From Rhodobacterales bacterium LSUCC0387 (GTDB lineage Bacteria > Pseudomonadota > Alphaproteobacteria > Rhodobacterales > Rhodobacteraceae): a DNA stretch of 64,000 nt. Of the stretch, positions 26,213-35,262 are shown piece by piece (position 1 is the stretch's first letter; every line of letters starts with the position of its first letter). The stretch covers positions 186,001 through 250,000 of the forward strand of contig WVSR01000003.1 in NCBI GenBank assembly GCA_015689775.1. The letters are read 5' to 3'. The position numbers and the translations under genes are program-made. The notes below the pieces were generated by a model. The model was not told where the DNA came from, ran no database searches, and saw only the letters and a list, made by a program, of their open reading frames with translations.

Positions 26213-27709
26213 ATGACAAAACCCCTTGCCGAGGTCACCCCGAATACATGGGCCTTTTTGCGCGATCCTATGATCAAACCGACCGGGTTTCGCGAATATG
26301 ATGCACGCTGGCGTTTTCCCGAAGAGATCAACCTGCCCGGCATTACAGCTTTAGGTCTGGGGCTTGGCACTCAGATGCACGAGGCAGGCGTCCGCCCCGA
26401 GATCGTGGTGGCTAATGATTACCGCGACTATTCGCTATCGGTCAAAAATGCTCTAATGTTAGGCTTGATGCAGGCGGGGATCAAGGTGAAGGATATCGGC
26501 CCCGCGCTCAGCCCGATGGCCTATTTTGCACAATTTCACATTGATGCGCCAGCCGTGGCGATGGTGACAGCCAGCCATAATCCAAATGGATGGACAGGGG
26601 TGAAAATGGGATTTGAAAAGCCCCTCACCCATGGCCCTGTCGAAATGGCGCGTTTGCGCGATATCGTTTTGAGCGGCGCGGGCATGGCGCGCGCGGGGGG
26701 CGCGTATGAGTTTGTCGATGGGGTCAAAGAGGCCTATCTGGATGACCTTGTTGGCGATTTCAAAATGACCCGCAAGCTGCGCGTGGTCTGTGCAACGGGC
26801 AATGGCACAGCTTCGGCCTTTGCCCCTGAGTTATTCGCGCGCATGGGGGTCGAGGTGGTCGCCTCGCACAATGCGCTTGATTACACATTCCCGCATTACA
26901 ACCCAAACCCCGAAGCGATGGAAATGTTGCACGACATGGCCGACACGGTGCGCGACAGCGGCGCTGATTTCGCGCTTGGGTTTGATGGGGACGGCGATCG
27001 TTGTGGCGTGGTCGACAATGAAGGCGAAGAAATTTTCGCGGACAAAATGGGCGTGATCTTGGCCCGCGATTTGGCCAAACACCACAAGGGCGCGATTTTC
27101 GTAGCGGATGTAAAATCCACAGGGCTTTATGCCTCTGACCCTGAATTGAGGGCATTGGGCGCCCGGGCAGATTATTGGAAAACGGGTCACAGCCATATGA
27201 AACGCCGCGTGCATGAATTGAGCGCGCTCGCAGGGTTCGAAAAATCGGGCCACTATTTCTTTGCGCCGCCTCTGGGGCGCGGCTATGATTGCGGCATGCG
27301 CGTTGCGGTGGAAATCTGCAAATTGATGGATCGCAACCGTGACGCCTCCATGGCAGATCTGCGCCGCGCTTTGCCTCAAACCTATGCCACCCCAACCATG
27401 TCGCCCTATTGTGCAGATACGCTAAAATACGAAGTTCTCGCCCGATTGGTGGAAAAACTCGTGGCTTTGCAGGGTCAGGGCGGGTCACTTGGCGGACAGA
27501 AGGTCGTAGATGTTGTCACTGTAAATGGCGCGCGGGTAATGTTGGAAAATGGCGGGTGGGGCCTTGTGCGAGCCTCATCAAACACGCCGAATTTGGTGGT
27601 TGTCTGCGAAAGTCCCGCCAGCGACGCAGAAATGCACGCGATCTTCCAAGACCTAGACGCTATCGTTCGAACGGAACCCGATGTCGGGGCTTATGATCAA
27701 ACCATTTGA
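26213..27709 (+). CDS. Phosphomannomutase/phosphoglucomutase
   Basis: A 498-residue alpha-D-phosphohexomutase that interconverts hexose 6- and 1-phosphates for polysaccharide precursors (GDP-mannose or UDP-glucose routes). Seen: phosphoserine Ser121 in TASHNPNGWTG, magnesium loop GFDGDGDRCG, sugar-binding GHYFF and the C-terminal RASSNTPNLVV. It lies directly after kdsA on the same strand. Mannose versus glucose preference cannot be decided from sequence, so no gene symbol is given. Confidence 0.9.
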   Translation: MTKPLAEVTPNTWAFLRDPMIKPTGFREYDARWRFPEEINLPGITALGLGLGTQMHEAGVRPEIVVANDYRDYSLSVKNALMLGLMQAGIKVKDIGPALSPMAYFAQFHIDAPAVAMVTASHNPNGWTGVKMGFEKPLTHGPVEMARLRDIVLSGAGMARAGGAYEFVDGVKEAYLDDLVGDFKMTRKLRVVCATGNGTASAFAPELFARMGVEVVASHNALDYTFPHYNPNPEAMEMLHDMADTVRDSGADFALGFDGDGDRCGVVDNEGEEIFADKMGVILARDLAKHHKGAIFVADVKSTGLYASDPELRALGARADYWKTGHSHMKRRVHELSALAGFEKSGHYFFAPPLGRGYDCGMRVAVEICKLMDRNRDASMADLRRALPQTYATPTMSPYCADTLKYEVLARLVEKLVALQGQGGSLGGQKVVDVVTVNGARVMLENGGWGLVRASSNTPNLVVVCESPASDAEMHAIFQDLDAIVRTEPDVGAYDQTI

Positions 27710-27789
27710 GACTGCTAAAATAAACCAAAGATTTTTCACACAAGGGTCTTGATCCTGCGACCCGCGCAAAGTAACTAGCGCGTCACGGT

Positions 27790-27864
27790 TGGGGTGTAGC
27801 CAAGTGGTAAGGCAACGGTTTTTGGTACCGCGTACCGTAGGTTCGAATCCTACCACCCCAGCCA
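27790..27864 (+). tRNA. tRNA-Gln (TTG)
   Basis: A 75-base cloverleaf with encoded CCA. The acceptor TGGGGTG pairs with CACCCCA, the T-arm has GGTTCGAATCC, and the anticodon loop TTTTGGT gives anticodon TTG. The first base pair of the anticodon stem is an A-C mismatch (27-43), the only flaw seen. Confidence 0.95.
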
Positions 27865-27944
27865 ATTCTTTCCAATATTTACAGCTACATCACACGGTTC
27901 ACCACGTGGAGCACTTGTTGCTGATATCTTAGCGTTAGACGCGT

Positions 27945-28826
27945 CTATCTTTCGTCAGAATGACGCGCTTTGTTGCGCGCATCTTTTCGCGATAGCTGAT
28001 AGCGCCTTTCATGGGAAAGGTTTGGGATTTGTGCTCGCGCATGATCCGCGCGACGCAGATCCAAATCACAGAGGTGCAAAGCGGGCGCAGCCGTTCCTGC
28101 ATCTATCAAAACCTCGCCCCATGGCGCGACAATCATCGAATGACCATAAGTGCTGCGTCCATCTTCATGGCTACCAGATTGAGCGGCGGCCACGATAAAA
28201 CTGCCCGTCTCAATGGCACGGGCACGCAAGAGCACCTCCCAATGGGCTTGGCCTGTGGCGACCGTAAAAGCAGATGGCACAAAGATCATGCGCGCGCCGG
28301 CCTTGGCATAATCGCGAAAGAGACCTGCAAAGCGAATATCATAGCACACGCTCATACCCCATGGGCCCCAAGGGGTGTCCACCAATACCGCCTGATCCCC
28401 CGCATCAAATCGGCTCGACTCTCCAATTGGGGCCTGCCCTGCTAGTGCGATATCAAACAGATGAATTTTGTCATATGCCGCAACCACATCTCCATCAGGT
28501 GCTATCAAAACAGCGTGATTGCGGAATTTTTCTGCGCCTTCCGGTTGAACGGGTGTTGTGCCTGCTTGGATCCAGATGGAATGCCTGCGCGCCGCCTTGC
28601 ACGCGGCATCTAGAAACGGATCCTCCGAAGCGGTCTTGACCTGTGACAAAGCTTTCGCACGATCGCGGCACATCAAACCCGCCACTTCAGGCAGACACAA
28701 AAGATCTGCGCCTACCGCCGCCGCATCGCGCGCAAACTCTTGCATCAAGGCGATATTTGGGGCGTGGGTCGTGGCAGAACACATCTGCCCAAGGGCCACG
28801 CGCAGGTGATCTGCGACCTTGCTCAT
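27945..28826 (-). CDS. Carbon-nitrogen hydrolase family protein (Nit/omega-amidase type)
   Basis: A 293-residue member of the nitrilase superfamily. The catalytic triad is complete: Glu47 (CLPE), Lys120 (YDKIHLFD) and Cys161 (SVCYDIRF). The sequence most resembles the Nit1/Nit2 branch, whose members hydrolyse deaminated glutathione or 2-oxo-acid amides. Exact substrate is inferred only. It is four bases into overlap with the upstream arylesterase gene on the same strand, so the two are coupled. Confidence 0.85.
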   Translation of the reverse strand: MSKVADHLRVALGQMCSATTHAPNIALMQEFARDAAAVGADLLCLPEVAGLMCRDRAKALSQVKTASEDPFLDAACKAARRHSIWIQAGTTPVQPEGAEKFRNHAVLIAPDGDVVAAYDKIHLFDIALAGQAPIGESSRFDAGDQAVLVDTPWGPWGMSVCYDIRFAGLFRDYAKAGARMIFVPSAFTVATGQAHWEVLLRARAIETGSFIVAAAQSGSHEDGRSTYGHSMIVAPWGEVLIDAGTAAPALHLCDLDLRRADHARAQIPNLSHERRYQLSRKDARNKARHSDER

Positions 28827-29545
28827 GACCCACTAGCCTCTGCACGGGCAATAAGGTTTGCAACCTCGGGGCCCAGTGCCTCAACCACCAAAGCCACGCC
28901 TTGAGCATTGGGGTGGATGCCATCGGGCTGCATCAAATCGCTCAATGCTTCTTGGCGATCATTTTCAGCAGCCGCAGCAATAGGCTCAAGAAAATCAAGC
29001 ACAAGTCCCGTCTCATACTGGGCCGAGAGATCGGGGTAAATCGCGTCAAATTCAGCCTTAAACACAGGGCCATAATTATTTGGCGCGGGCAAGCCCACCA
29101 AAAGAATGGGCAAATTGCGCTCAGATATTTTCTGCAAAATCGCCTCAAGGTTGGCGCGGCTGGTTGCAGGCGGAATGCCGCGCAACAGATCATTACCCCC
29201 TAATGCCAAAATCACGGCATCCACATCAGGTGTCAGCGTCCAGTCAATCCGAGAAAGCCCACCTGCGGTGGTATCGCCCGAGACACCCGCATTAACGACC
29301 TCTGCATCAAGACCGTGCCCATTGAGCCAATTTTGTAACTGCGGCACAAAACCTTCGCCTTGGGGCAGGCCGTATCCTTGGGTCAGACTGTCGCCCAAAG
29401 CGACCACCTGCACCTGCGCCGCCCCCGTCTGAGGCAACAACATCAGCAGCAGGCCAAACAATGCAGCCGAGGCAGACCGCCCCTTGCCGCAGCGCGGCAA
29501 AACCCCATATCGAGATGCAACCAAGTATGCGGGGTTATTGAACAT
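28823..29545 (-). CDS. Arylesterase / GDSL-type lysophospholipase (TesA-like)
   Basis: A periplasmic SGNH hydrolase of about 240 residues. Seen: signal peptide ending GAAQ, block I GDSLTQGYGLP with the nucleophile Ser, GVSGDTTAGG, LGGNDLLRGI (Asn) and the Asp-His pair in DGIHPNAQG. It is divergent from an ABC exporter gene. The longest frame runs deep into that gene, so I start at ATG 29545, which shares the CATG with the ABC start. A TTG at 29500 would give a more compact signal peptide and leave some promoter space. Divergent pairing of this esterase with a LolD-like ABC gene is common in Proteobacteria. Confidence 0.83.
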   Translation of the reverse strand: MFNNPAYLVASRYGVLPRCGKGRSASAALFGLLLMLLPQTGAAQVQVVALGDSLTQGYGLPQGEGFVPQLQNWLNGHGLDAEVVNAGVSGDTTAGGLSRIDWTLTPDVDAVILALGGNDLLRGIPPATSRANLEAILQKISERNLPILLVGLPAPNNYGPVFKAEFDAIYPDLSAQYETGLVLDFLEPIAAAAENDRQEALSDLMQPDGIHPNAQGVALVVEALGPEVANLIARAEASGS

Positions 29546-30245
29546 GGCTGAGACCATCCTTTCGCTTGAAGACGCGGGTCTGTCCTTGATGGGCAATGCT
29601 GGCCCTGTCGATATCCTAAATGGGGTGTCTTTGACGATAAGCAAAGGGGAAAGTGTTAGCCTAGTTGGGCCATCTGGTTCGGGCAAGTCCTCACTATTGA
29701 TGTTGATAGGCGGATTAGAGCACCCCACATCAGGCACAGTGCACGCGCTTGACCACGATTTGGGACATATGAATGAGGATGCCTTAGCGCGGTTTCGCCG
29801 CGACCATATGGGCATTGTCTTCCAGTCATTTCACCTGATCCCAACCATGACCGCGCTTGAGAATGTTGCAACCCCTCTTGAATTGGCAGGGGTGGCCGAT
29901 GCGTTTGACCGGGCCAAAGCTGAATTGGCTTCGGTTGGCCTTGCGCATCGTGCGGGGCATTATCCTGCGCAAATGTCAGGGGGCGAACAACAGCGCGTGG
30001 CCTTGGCCCGCGCGGCAGCACCACGCCCCTCGATCTTGTTGGCGGATGAACCCACAGGGAATTTGGACGCAACCAATGGCGCGCAAATCGTGGACCTTTT
30101 AATGGATCTGCAAACCCGTCACGGGGCTACGCTGATCCTTGTCACCCATTCTTCAGAACTGGCGACAAAATGCGACCGCATGATCACCTTGCGCGATGGT
30201 CGGGTTGTGTCAGAAACACGCCCGCGGAAAGGATCGCGCAAATGA
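29544..30245 (+). CDS. ABC transporter ATP-binding protein (YbbA/LolD type)
   Basis: A 233-residue ATPase of the MacB/LolD branch. Seen: Walker A GPSGSGKSS, Q-loop QSFHLIPTMTALENVATPLE, signature MSGGEQQRVALARA, Walker B ILLADEPTGNLD and switch His in VTHSSE. It is coupled by ATGA to a large FtsX-like permease. Together they match the YbbA-YbbP pair, which sits divergently from a TesA-type esterase in E. coli as here. Members of this branch usually move lipids or peptides out of the membrane. The cargo is unknown. Confidence 0.9.
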   Translation: MAETILSLEDAGLSLMGNAGPVDILNGVSLTISKGESVSLVGPSGSGKSSLLMLIGGLEHPTSGTVHALDHDLGHMNEDALARFRRDHMGIVFQSFHLIPTMTALENVATPLELAGVADAFDRAKAELASVGLAHRAGHYPAQMSGGEQQRVALARAAAPRPSILLADEPTGNLDATNGAQIVDLLMDLQTRHGATLILVTHSSELATKCDRMITLRDGRVVSETRPRKGSRK

Positions 30246-32782
30246 TCATGGCGTGGCGAATTGCGCAGCGCGAATTACGCGCGCATTGGCGTGGGGGTTT
30301 GCGCGGCTTTCGCATTTTTCTAGCCTGTTTGATTTTGGGCGTGGCGGCCATCGGCACCGTTGGCACTGTGCGCAGTGCAATTGGCGATGGCTTGTCGCGT
30401 GAGGGAGCGGTGATCCTTGGCGGTGACGCGGAGATGGAATTCACCTATCGCGGCCCAAATGATGAAGAGCGCGCCTTTATGGCGGCCATCTCAACGGATC
30501 TCTCAGAGACCATCGAGCTGCGGTCTATGGCTGGTTTTGCGGGCCCTGAGGAGATGGATTACGCCCTGACCCAATTGCGTGCGGTTGATGCGTCCTATCC
30601 GCTTTATGGCGCGGCAGGTCTTATACCAGAACAACCCATCCAAGAGGCCATTTCTGGACAAAACGGCCTGCACGGTGCGGTGATGCAGCAAGTGCTGATT
30701 GATCGTTTGGGCATGCAAATTGGCGATGTTTTCACCATTGGAACAGCAGAATTTCAGTTGCGCGCAGCGCTTGACTCAGAACCAGATGGCGCAGCAGGCG
30801 GCTTTGGCCTTGGCCCGCGCACGATCATATCGCTTGACGGATTGACCGCGTCGGGCCTGATCCAACCTGGCACGCTATATGAAACCGAAGTGCGGCTCAA
30901 ACTGCCCGAAGAGGCAGATTTCGATAGATTGCGAGGGCAGATGGAGACGGCTTTTCCCGAAGGCGGTATCCGCTGGCAAGACAGCCGCCGCGCGGCCCCG
31001 GGGGTACAACGCTTTGTCGATCGTATCGGCACATTCTTGGTCTTGGTTGGCCTTGCAGGTTTAGCCGTAGGCGGGGTCGGCATTGCTGCCGCCGTGCGAG
31101 CCTATTTGGAAAATCGTCTGTCCACCATTGCAATCCTGAAAACCATCGGGGCCGAAGGGCATACGATCTTTGCGGCCTATATGATCCAAATTATCATTTT
31201 GGGTGCCGTTGGTGTTGGTATGGGCGTGGCGCTTGGGGCGCTGTTGCCGCTTTTGGCGACCCCATTCTTGGCACCGCATATGCCTGTCGACTTGAACATA
31301 ACCATTGCCCCTGCAGCCCTTTTTGAGGCGGCAAGCTACGGCGCGCTGACGGCATTAATTTTTACGCTTCTGCCCTTGGCGCAAACCGAACGCCTGCGCG
31401 CCGCAGCGATCTTTCGAGATGCGGCAAGCCCAGCCATTGCCACCCCGCGCAAACGATATATAGCAGCGCTGCTTGGCTTGTGTGCGGCGCTCTTGGGACT
31501 GGCGCTATGGCGGTCTAGCGTCCCGATTTTGACACTTGGCGCAGCAGGGGGGATTGCTGCCGCGCTTCTGATCCTATGGATGGCTGCATGGGTGTTACGC
31601 CGCGTCTTGCGCAATTTTGCAAGCGGGCGCGCATTACGTGGGAGGGTCATGTTGCGCGCGGCCCTGGCCGCGATTGCTGCCCCCCGTTCAGAAGCGACAG
31701 CCGTGATGATCTCGCTGGGTCTGGGTCTTTCGGTTCTGGCGGCGGTAGGGCAAATCTCGTCCAATCTGCAAAATGCGATTGACCGCGACCTTCCCGAGGT
31801 CGCCCCCTCCTATTTCTTTGTGGATATCCAACCGAACCAGATTGACGCCTTTCTCACCCGCACGTCGACCGACCCTGCGGTATCACGGGTGGAAACCGCG
31901 CCTATGCTGCGTGGCATCGTGACAAGGATCAACGGGCAAGACGCGCGCGAAGTGGCGGGGGATCACTGGGTCGTTCGTGGGGATCGTGGCCTTACCTATC
32001 TGGACGAAGCCCCGCCGCACGACCAAATAGTTGCGGGGCAATGGTGGGATGTGGGCTATAATGGGCCGCCATTGATGGCCTTTGCCGCCGAAGAGGCAGC
32101 CGAATTAGGTGTCGGGCTTGGCGACCAGATCACTGTTAACGTTTTGGGGCGGGACATCACCGCGACTATTGCCGCGCTGCGTGAGGTTGATTTCTCGAAT
32201 GCAGGGATCGGGTTTGTTATGACCCTGTCCTCCAACGCTCTGGCAGGCGCACCCCATACGTTCATCGCAACAGTCTATGCAGAGGAAGCTGCGGAAGCGC
32301 AGTTGTTGCGTGATATTGCAGGCGCTGCCCCCAATGTTACCGCAATTCGCATCCGCGATGCGCTAGACCGCGTGGCCGAAGCGCTTGAGGCCATTGCTAC
32401 GGCAACTTCCCTTGGTGCGGGTGTCACCCTGTTGACAGGATTAATCGTCTTGATTGGTGCAGCAGCATCGGGCGAACGGGCACGCAGCTATGAGGCGGCA
32501 CTTTTGAAAACCCTCGGCGCCTCACGTGGGCAAATCCTATCATCCTTTGCCCTTCGTTCTGCGTTATTGGGGGCTATGGCGGGCTTGGTCGCTCTTGGCG
32601 CAGGCACGCTTGGCGGGTTTGCGGTCATGGAATTTGTAATGGAGGCGCCCTTCCAGTTTGACCTCATCTCGGCCGTCTTGATAATTGGGGGCGGTGCCTT
32701 GATTAGCCTTGCTGCGGGGATCTTATACGCGTGGCGACCTTTGGCCATGCGTCCTGCGGCACGGTTACGCGCGCACGATTGA
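30242..32782 (+). CDS. FtsX-like ABC transporter permease (YbbP type)
   Basis: An 846-residue permease with the duplicated FtsX/MacB core: membrane segments at the start, near 270-430 and at the C-terminus, and two large periplasmic domains between. The motif ENRLSTIAILKTIGAEGHTIF in the first core is repeated as YEAALLKTLGASRGQIL in the second. The start at 30242 is set by the ATGA overlap with the ATPase gene. It probably works with that ATPase in export or extraction of an envelope substrate (inference). The length agrees with YbbP homologues. Confidence 0.88.
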   Translation: MIMAWRIAQRELRAHWRGGLRGFRIFLACLILGVAAIGTVGTVRSAIGDGLSREGAVILGGDAEMEFTYRGPNDEERAFMAAISTDLSETIELRSMAGFAGPEEMDYALTQLRAVDASYPLYGAAGLIPEQPIQEAISGQNGLHGAVMQQVLIDRLGMQIGDVFTIGTAEFQLRAALDSEPDGAAGGFGLGPRTIISLDGLTASGLIQPGTLYETEVRLKLPEEADFDRLRGQMETAFPEGGIRWQDSRRAAPGVQRFVDRIGTFLVLVGLAGLAVGGVGIAAAVRAYLENRLSTIAILKTIGAEGHTIFAAYMIQIIILGAVGVGMGVALGALLPLLATPFLAPHMPVDLNITIAPAALFEAASYGALTALIFTLLPLAQTERLRAAAIFRDAASPAIATPRKRYIAALLGLCAALLGLALWRSSVPILTLGAAGGIAAALLILWMAAWVLRRVLRNFASGRALRGRVMLRAALAAIAAPRSEATAVMISLGLGLSVLAAVGQISSNLQNAIDRDLPEVAPSYFFVDIQPNQIDAFLTRTSTDPAVSRVETAPMLRGIVTRINGQDAREVAGDHWVVRGDRGLTYLDEAPPHDQIVAGQWWDVGYNGPPLMAFAAEEAAELGVGLGDQITVNVLGRDITATIAALREVDFSNAGIGFVMTLSSNALAGAPHTFIATVYAEEAAEAQLLRDIAGAAPNVTAIRIRDALDRVAEALEAIATATSLGAGVTLLTGLIVLIGAAASGERARSYEAALLKTLGASRGQILSSFALRSALLGAMAGLVALGAGTLGGFAVMEFVMEAPFQFDLISAVLIIGGGALISLAAGILYAWRPLAMRPAARLRAHD

Positions 32783-32844
32783 GCGCGCGGCCACGCCGCA
32801 AATTTAGCCTTGCTTATGCGCCCATATGCGCGCAAGTTTTGACC

Positions 32845-33615
32845 ATGTTCAAATTGTTCAAGCGCACCGCCAAAGCCGCAGGGCATCCAGCCTTGGGTCA
32901 GGGCAAAGGCCGGCAACCACGGCCTGAATTAGCGAGCTATATCGTGGGCGACGTTATGGGCTGTGCCAATTTGCTTGAAGGTATTTTGGCGCGCATTGAC
33001 GCCCATATCGGCAATAGTGGCGCAACAAATCCGCAATTGGTGTTTGTAGGAAATTACCTCCACGCAGGTGGACAAGGGTTAGCCACGCTCGACCGCCTGA
33101 TGGATCTTACCCAAGAATTTCCAAATAACGTCACCTGTCTTTGTGGAGCGCAGGAACGACTTTTGCTAGATAGTTTAGACGCACCAGCGGTGCGGCTCCA
33201 ACGCTGGCTGCGTGCAGGGGCACCACAATTTTTGCAGGAACTCAAACTTCACCTGCACCTGCCCCCCGATGACTTGGTTGCGCATTTATCAGAAGCCTTG
33301 GGGGAGGCGCGCATCGCTTGGTTGGCCAACCTTCCACTATTTTGGAAATCGGGCAGCTTGGCTGCAACCCATGCAGGCGCTGATCCGCATCATCCGCTTG
33401 ACCGACAAAGCGGGCGCAATCTGATCTGGGGCCATCCGGAATTTGCCTATCGCCTGCGTGGAGATGGCCTATGGATAGCCCACGGCCATAACGCGGTCGA
33501 CAGCGTAACCCAAGCGGAGGGGCGCATCGCGCTGAACACCCACCCGGATGAAACGGGCCGCCTAAGCGCCGTAGCGATTTTGCCCGATGGTAGCATTACA
33601 GAATTGCATACCTGA
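32845..33615 (+). CDS. Degenerate metallophosphoesterase (pseudophosphatase)
   Basis: A 256-residue relative of serine/threonine-type phosphoprotein phosphatases in which the N-terminal metal motifs are lost. Expected GDxHG is GDVMG (35-39, His to Met), GDxVDRG is GNYLHAG (69-75, both Asp and the Arg lost) and GNHE is GAQE (101-104, Asn and His lost). Later His-containing segments THAGADP and AHGHN are still present. The fold is likely kept but two-metal catalysis is very unlikely, so binding or regulation is more plausible. I start at ATG 32845; the frame extends back into the permease gene. A strong terminator follows. Confidence 0.8.
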   Translation: MFKLFKRTAKAAGHPALGQGKGRQPRPELASYIVGDVMGCANLLEGILARIDAHIGNSGATNPQLVFVGNYLHAGGQGLATLDRLMDLTQEFPNNVTCLCGAQERLLLDSLDAPAVRLQRWLRAGAPQFLQELKLHLHLPPDDLVAHLSEALGEARIAWLANLPLFWKSGSLAATHAGADPHHPLDRQSGRNLIWGHPEFAYRLRGDGLWIAHGHNAVDSVTQAEGRIALNTHPDETGRLSAVAILPDGSITELHT

Positions 33616-33624
33616 AAGAGAGGT

Positions 33625-33666
33625 AAGCGCGGACTAACCGGGGAGAGATCATTAATCCGCGCTTTT
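33625..33666 (+). terminator. Rho-independent terminator after the pseudophosphatase
   Basis: AAGCGCGGA at 33625-33633 pairs with TCCGCGCTT at 33656-33664; TAA/TTA extends the stem inward, and TTTT follows at 33663-33666. It begins nine bases after the stop codon and closes the YbbA-YbbP-phosphatase unit. Confidence 0.75.
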
Positions 33667-34003
33667 AAGGAGAAATCGGGTGTCCCTCAAGGGTGACGGC
33701 AGTATCCCGTAAGAACACCCGAAACGCAGTGCCCACCTCAAACCGCTGGAAGGGACTAGCAACCAGAAACTTAGGCTTCGCGTGTAAATGGCCTTTGCGA
33801 GCGTGCCTTCGCAACGGCCCAATGTTGGCCGATGTTATCCGTAGCTATGTGCGTCAAATGCCCGAACTGATCATCGAGGGCTAGGCCCGCACCAATATCG
33901 CACCACTTTTGCCGCGCTGGCGTCCTTCTGCCCCCGTTCTTAAGTGAAACAATCTGTCCCATAGAAGCTCAATGTTGAACCACAGTGGAAAAGGCGACAG
34001 AGT
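33667..34003. other. Intergenic stretch without supported gene
   Basis: An open frame on the + strand ends ADVIRSYVRQMPELIIEG at 33884 and could be the tail of a decayed gene, but its upstream part has no ribosome site or recognisable motif. No repeat or promoter stood out. The next gene starts at 34004. Confidence 0.4.
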
Positions 34004-34303
34004 ATGAATGAGCCGCAAGACGAAAACAATCAACTGCTAAGCCTTGCTGGGGCGGAGGCCTCGGACATGATCAGTAACCCTGACGATCCAAGCAGCAGGC
34101 CGCTGCGCATGGGGCATTGTCTTTTTGCCATCAAGCAGCAATCATACCGGCAGGAACCGGCGCTTGAGCAATTCATCCAAGCCCTTCTTGCCGATGCACC
34201 CAACAGGTTGCAGGCGCTCTCGCGCGGGCAAAAATTTGAAACCGCGCTGACCGAGGGGGTCGCTGTGCCTCAGGCGCTATTGGAACGGATAATGGCCACA
34301 TGA
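34004..34303 (+). CDS. Hypothetical protein coupled to LysR regulator
   Basis: A 99-residue soluble protein that I do not recognise. It has an acidic N-terminus, a central LRMGHCLFAIKQQSYRQEP segment and a helical C-terminus. The stop overlaps the LysR start as ATGA, which supports it being a real translated gene. An AAAGGCGACAG stretch before the ATG may be its ribosome site. Its link with the regulator suggests a joint role, but nothing in the sequence shows what. Confidence 0.6.
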   Translation: MNEPQDENNQLLSLAGAEASDMISNPDDPSSRPLRMGHCLFAIKQQSYRQEPALEQFIQALLADAPNRLQALSRGQKFETALTEGVAVPQALLERIMAT

Positions 34304-35262
34304 CGCGATCCGATCTTAAGGGGATCAGCCTCAAGAGCCTTGAGACCTTCGAGGTGATGGCGCGCACGGGATCGCTCTCCGATGCGGCAGAGGAAGTGGG
34401 TCTATCAGTGCCGGCCGCCTCACAACAATTGCGCAACTTATCTTTGGCGGTAGGGGTTGAATTGATTGACACCCGGAGGCGGCCTATTGGCCTGACGCCT
34501 GCAGGTCGGTCGTTCCTAAGACGGGTGGAAGTGGCCCTTGGCGCACTGCGCGCAGGGCAAAAAGATCTTACCCGCCTGAATCTATCTGGCATATCCGCTC
34601 TTGGTATCGGGGTTATTGATGATTTTGAGAATGACCTAACCCCAAAATTGGCCGCCCGTTTGGCTGAGACGCTCAGCGGTTGCAAATTCCGCCTGCAGAC
34701 TGGGGCAAGCCACTTCTTGCTAAATATGTTGGCAAAGCGGAATCTTGATATGGTCATTTGCGCAGCACCGCATACCGCGCCCGCCGAAATCGTGGCGCAC
34801 CCAATTTTGCAAGATCCCTATATTTTGGCTCTCCCGAAAGGATATGCTTTTGAGGGAAAGTTTGAAGATTTGGGCGGGCTTGCTTTTTTGGGCCGCGACC
34901 CTGCGCAGTTTATGGCGCAGCATATTGATGATTATCTTCAGACGCATGATGTGCAGGTTAGTCGCCGATTTGAGATAGACTCGAACCAATCCATTTCGGC
35001 CCTTGTGGCGGCAGGGCTTGGCTTTACCATCACAACGCCCCTGAGCCTGATGCGAGGCGAGCGATTTGCAGATGGGATCGACACCTACCCCCTGCCCTCG
35101 CCCGCGCAACCGCGCCAGATCATGCTCTATTGCACCGATGACTGGACGGGCGCCATTCCCAAGGAAATGGCGAATTTGATACGCGATCTTTCACAAAAGC
35201 TGTTCATCACGCCAGCTCTGCAAAGGATGCCTTGGTTGGGGGCGGATTTCCGCATGCTGTAG
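34300..35262 (+). CDS. LysR family transcriptional regulator
   Basis: A 320-residue LysR-type regulator. The N-terminal helix-turn-helix (residues about 8-65) shows SLKSLETFEVMARTGSLSDA and VPAASQQLRNLSLAVGVEL, and the C-terminal half is a periplasmic-binding-like effector domain. It is coupled by ATGA to the small gene before it. No divergent operon is attached, so its targets are not evident. The acs leader begins downstream. Confidence 0.88.
   Translation: MTRSDLKGISLKSLETFEVMARTGSLSDAAEEVGLSVPAASQQLRNLSLAVGVELIDTRRRPIGLTPAGRSFLRRVEVALGALRAGQKDLTRLNLSGISALGIGVIDDFENDLTPKLAARLAETLSGCKFRLQTGASHFLLNMLAKRNLDMVICAAPHTAPAEIVAHPILQDPYILALPKGYAFEGKFEDLGGLAFLGRDPAQFMAQHIDDYLQTHDVQVSRRFEIDSNQSISALVAAGLGFTITTPLSLMRGERFADGIDTYPLPSPAQPRQIMLYCTDDWTGAIPKEMANLIRDLSQKLFITPALQRMPWLGADFRML

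Noticed and set aside
26760-27488. Antisense frame of 242 codons over the phosphomannomutase gene
   Set aside because: The sense gene has an intact phosphoserine and magnesium loop; the antisense reading is Arg/Pro-rich shadow.
33693-33884. Short + strand frame ending ADVIRSYVRQMPELIIEG
   Set aside because: Could be the tail of a decayed gene, but the upstream part has no start signal and no motif, so it is noted only as intergenic.
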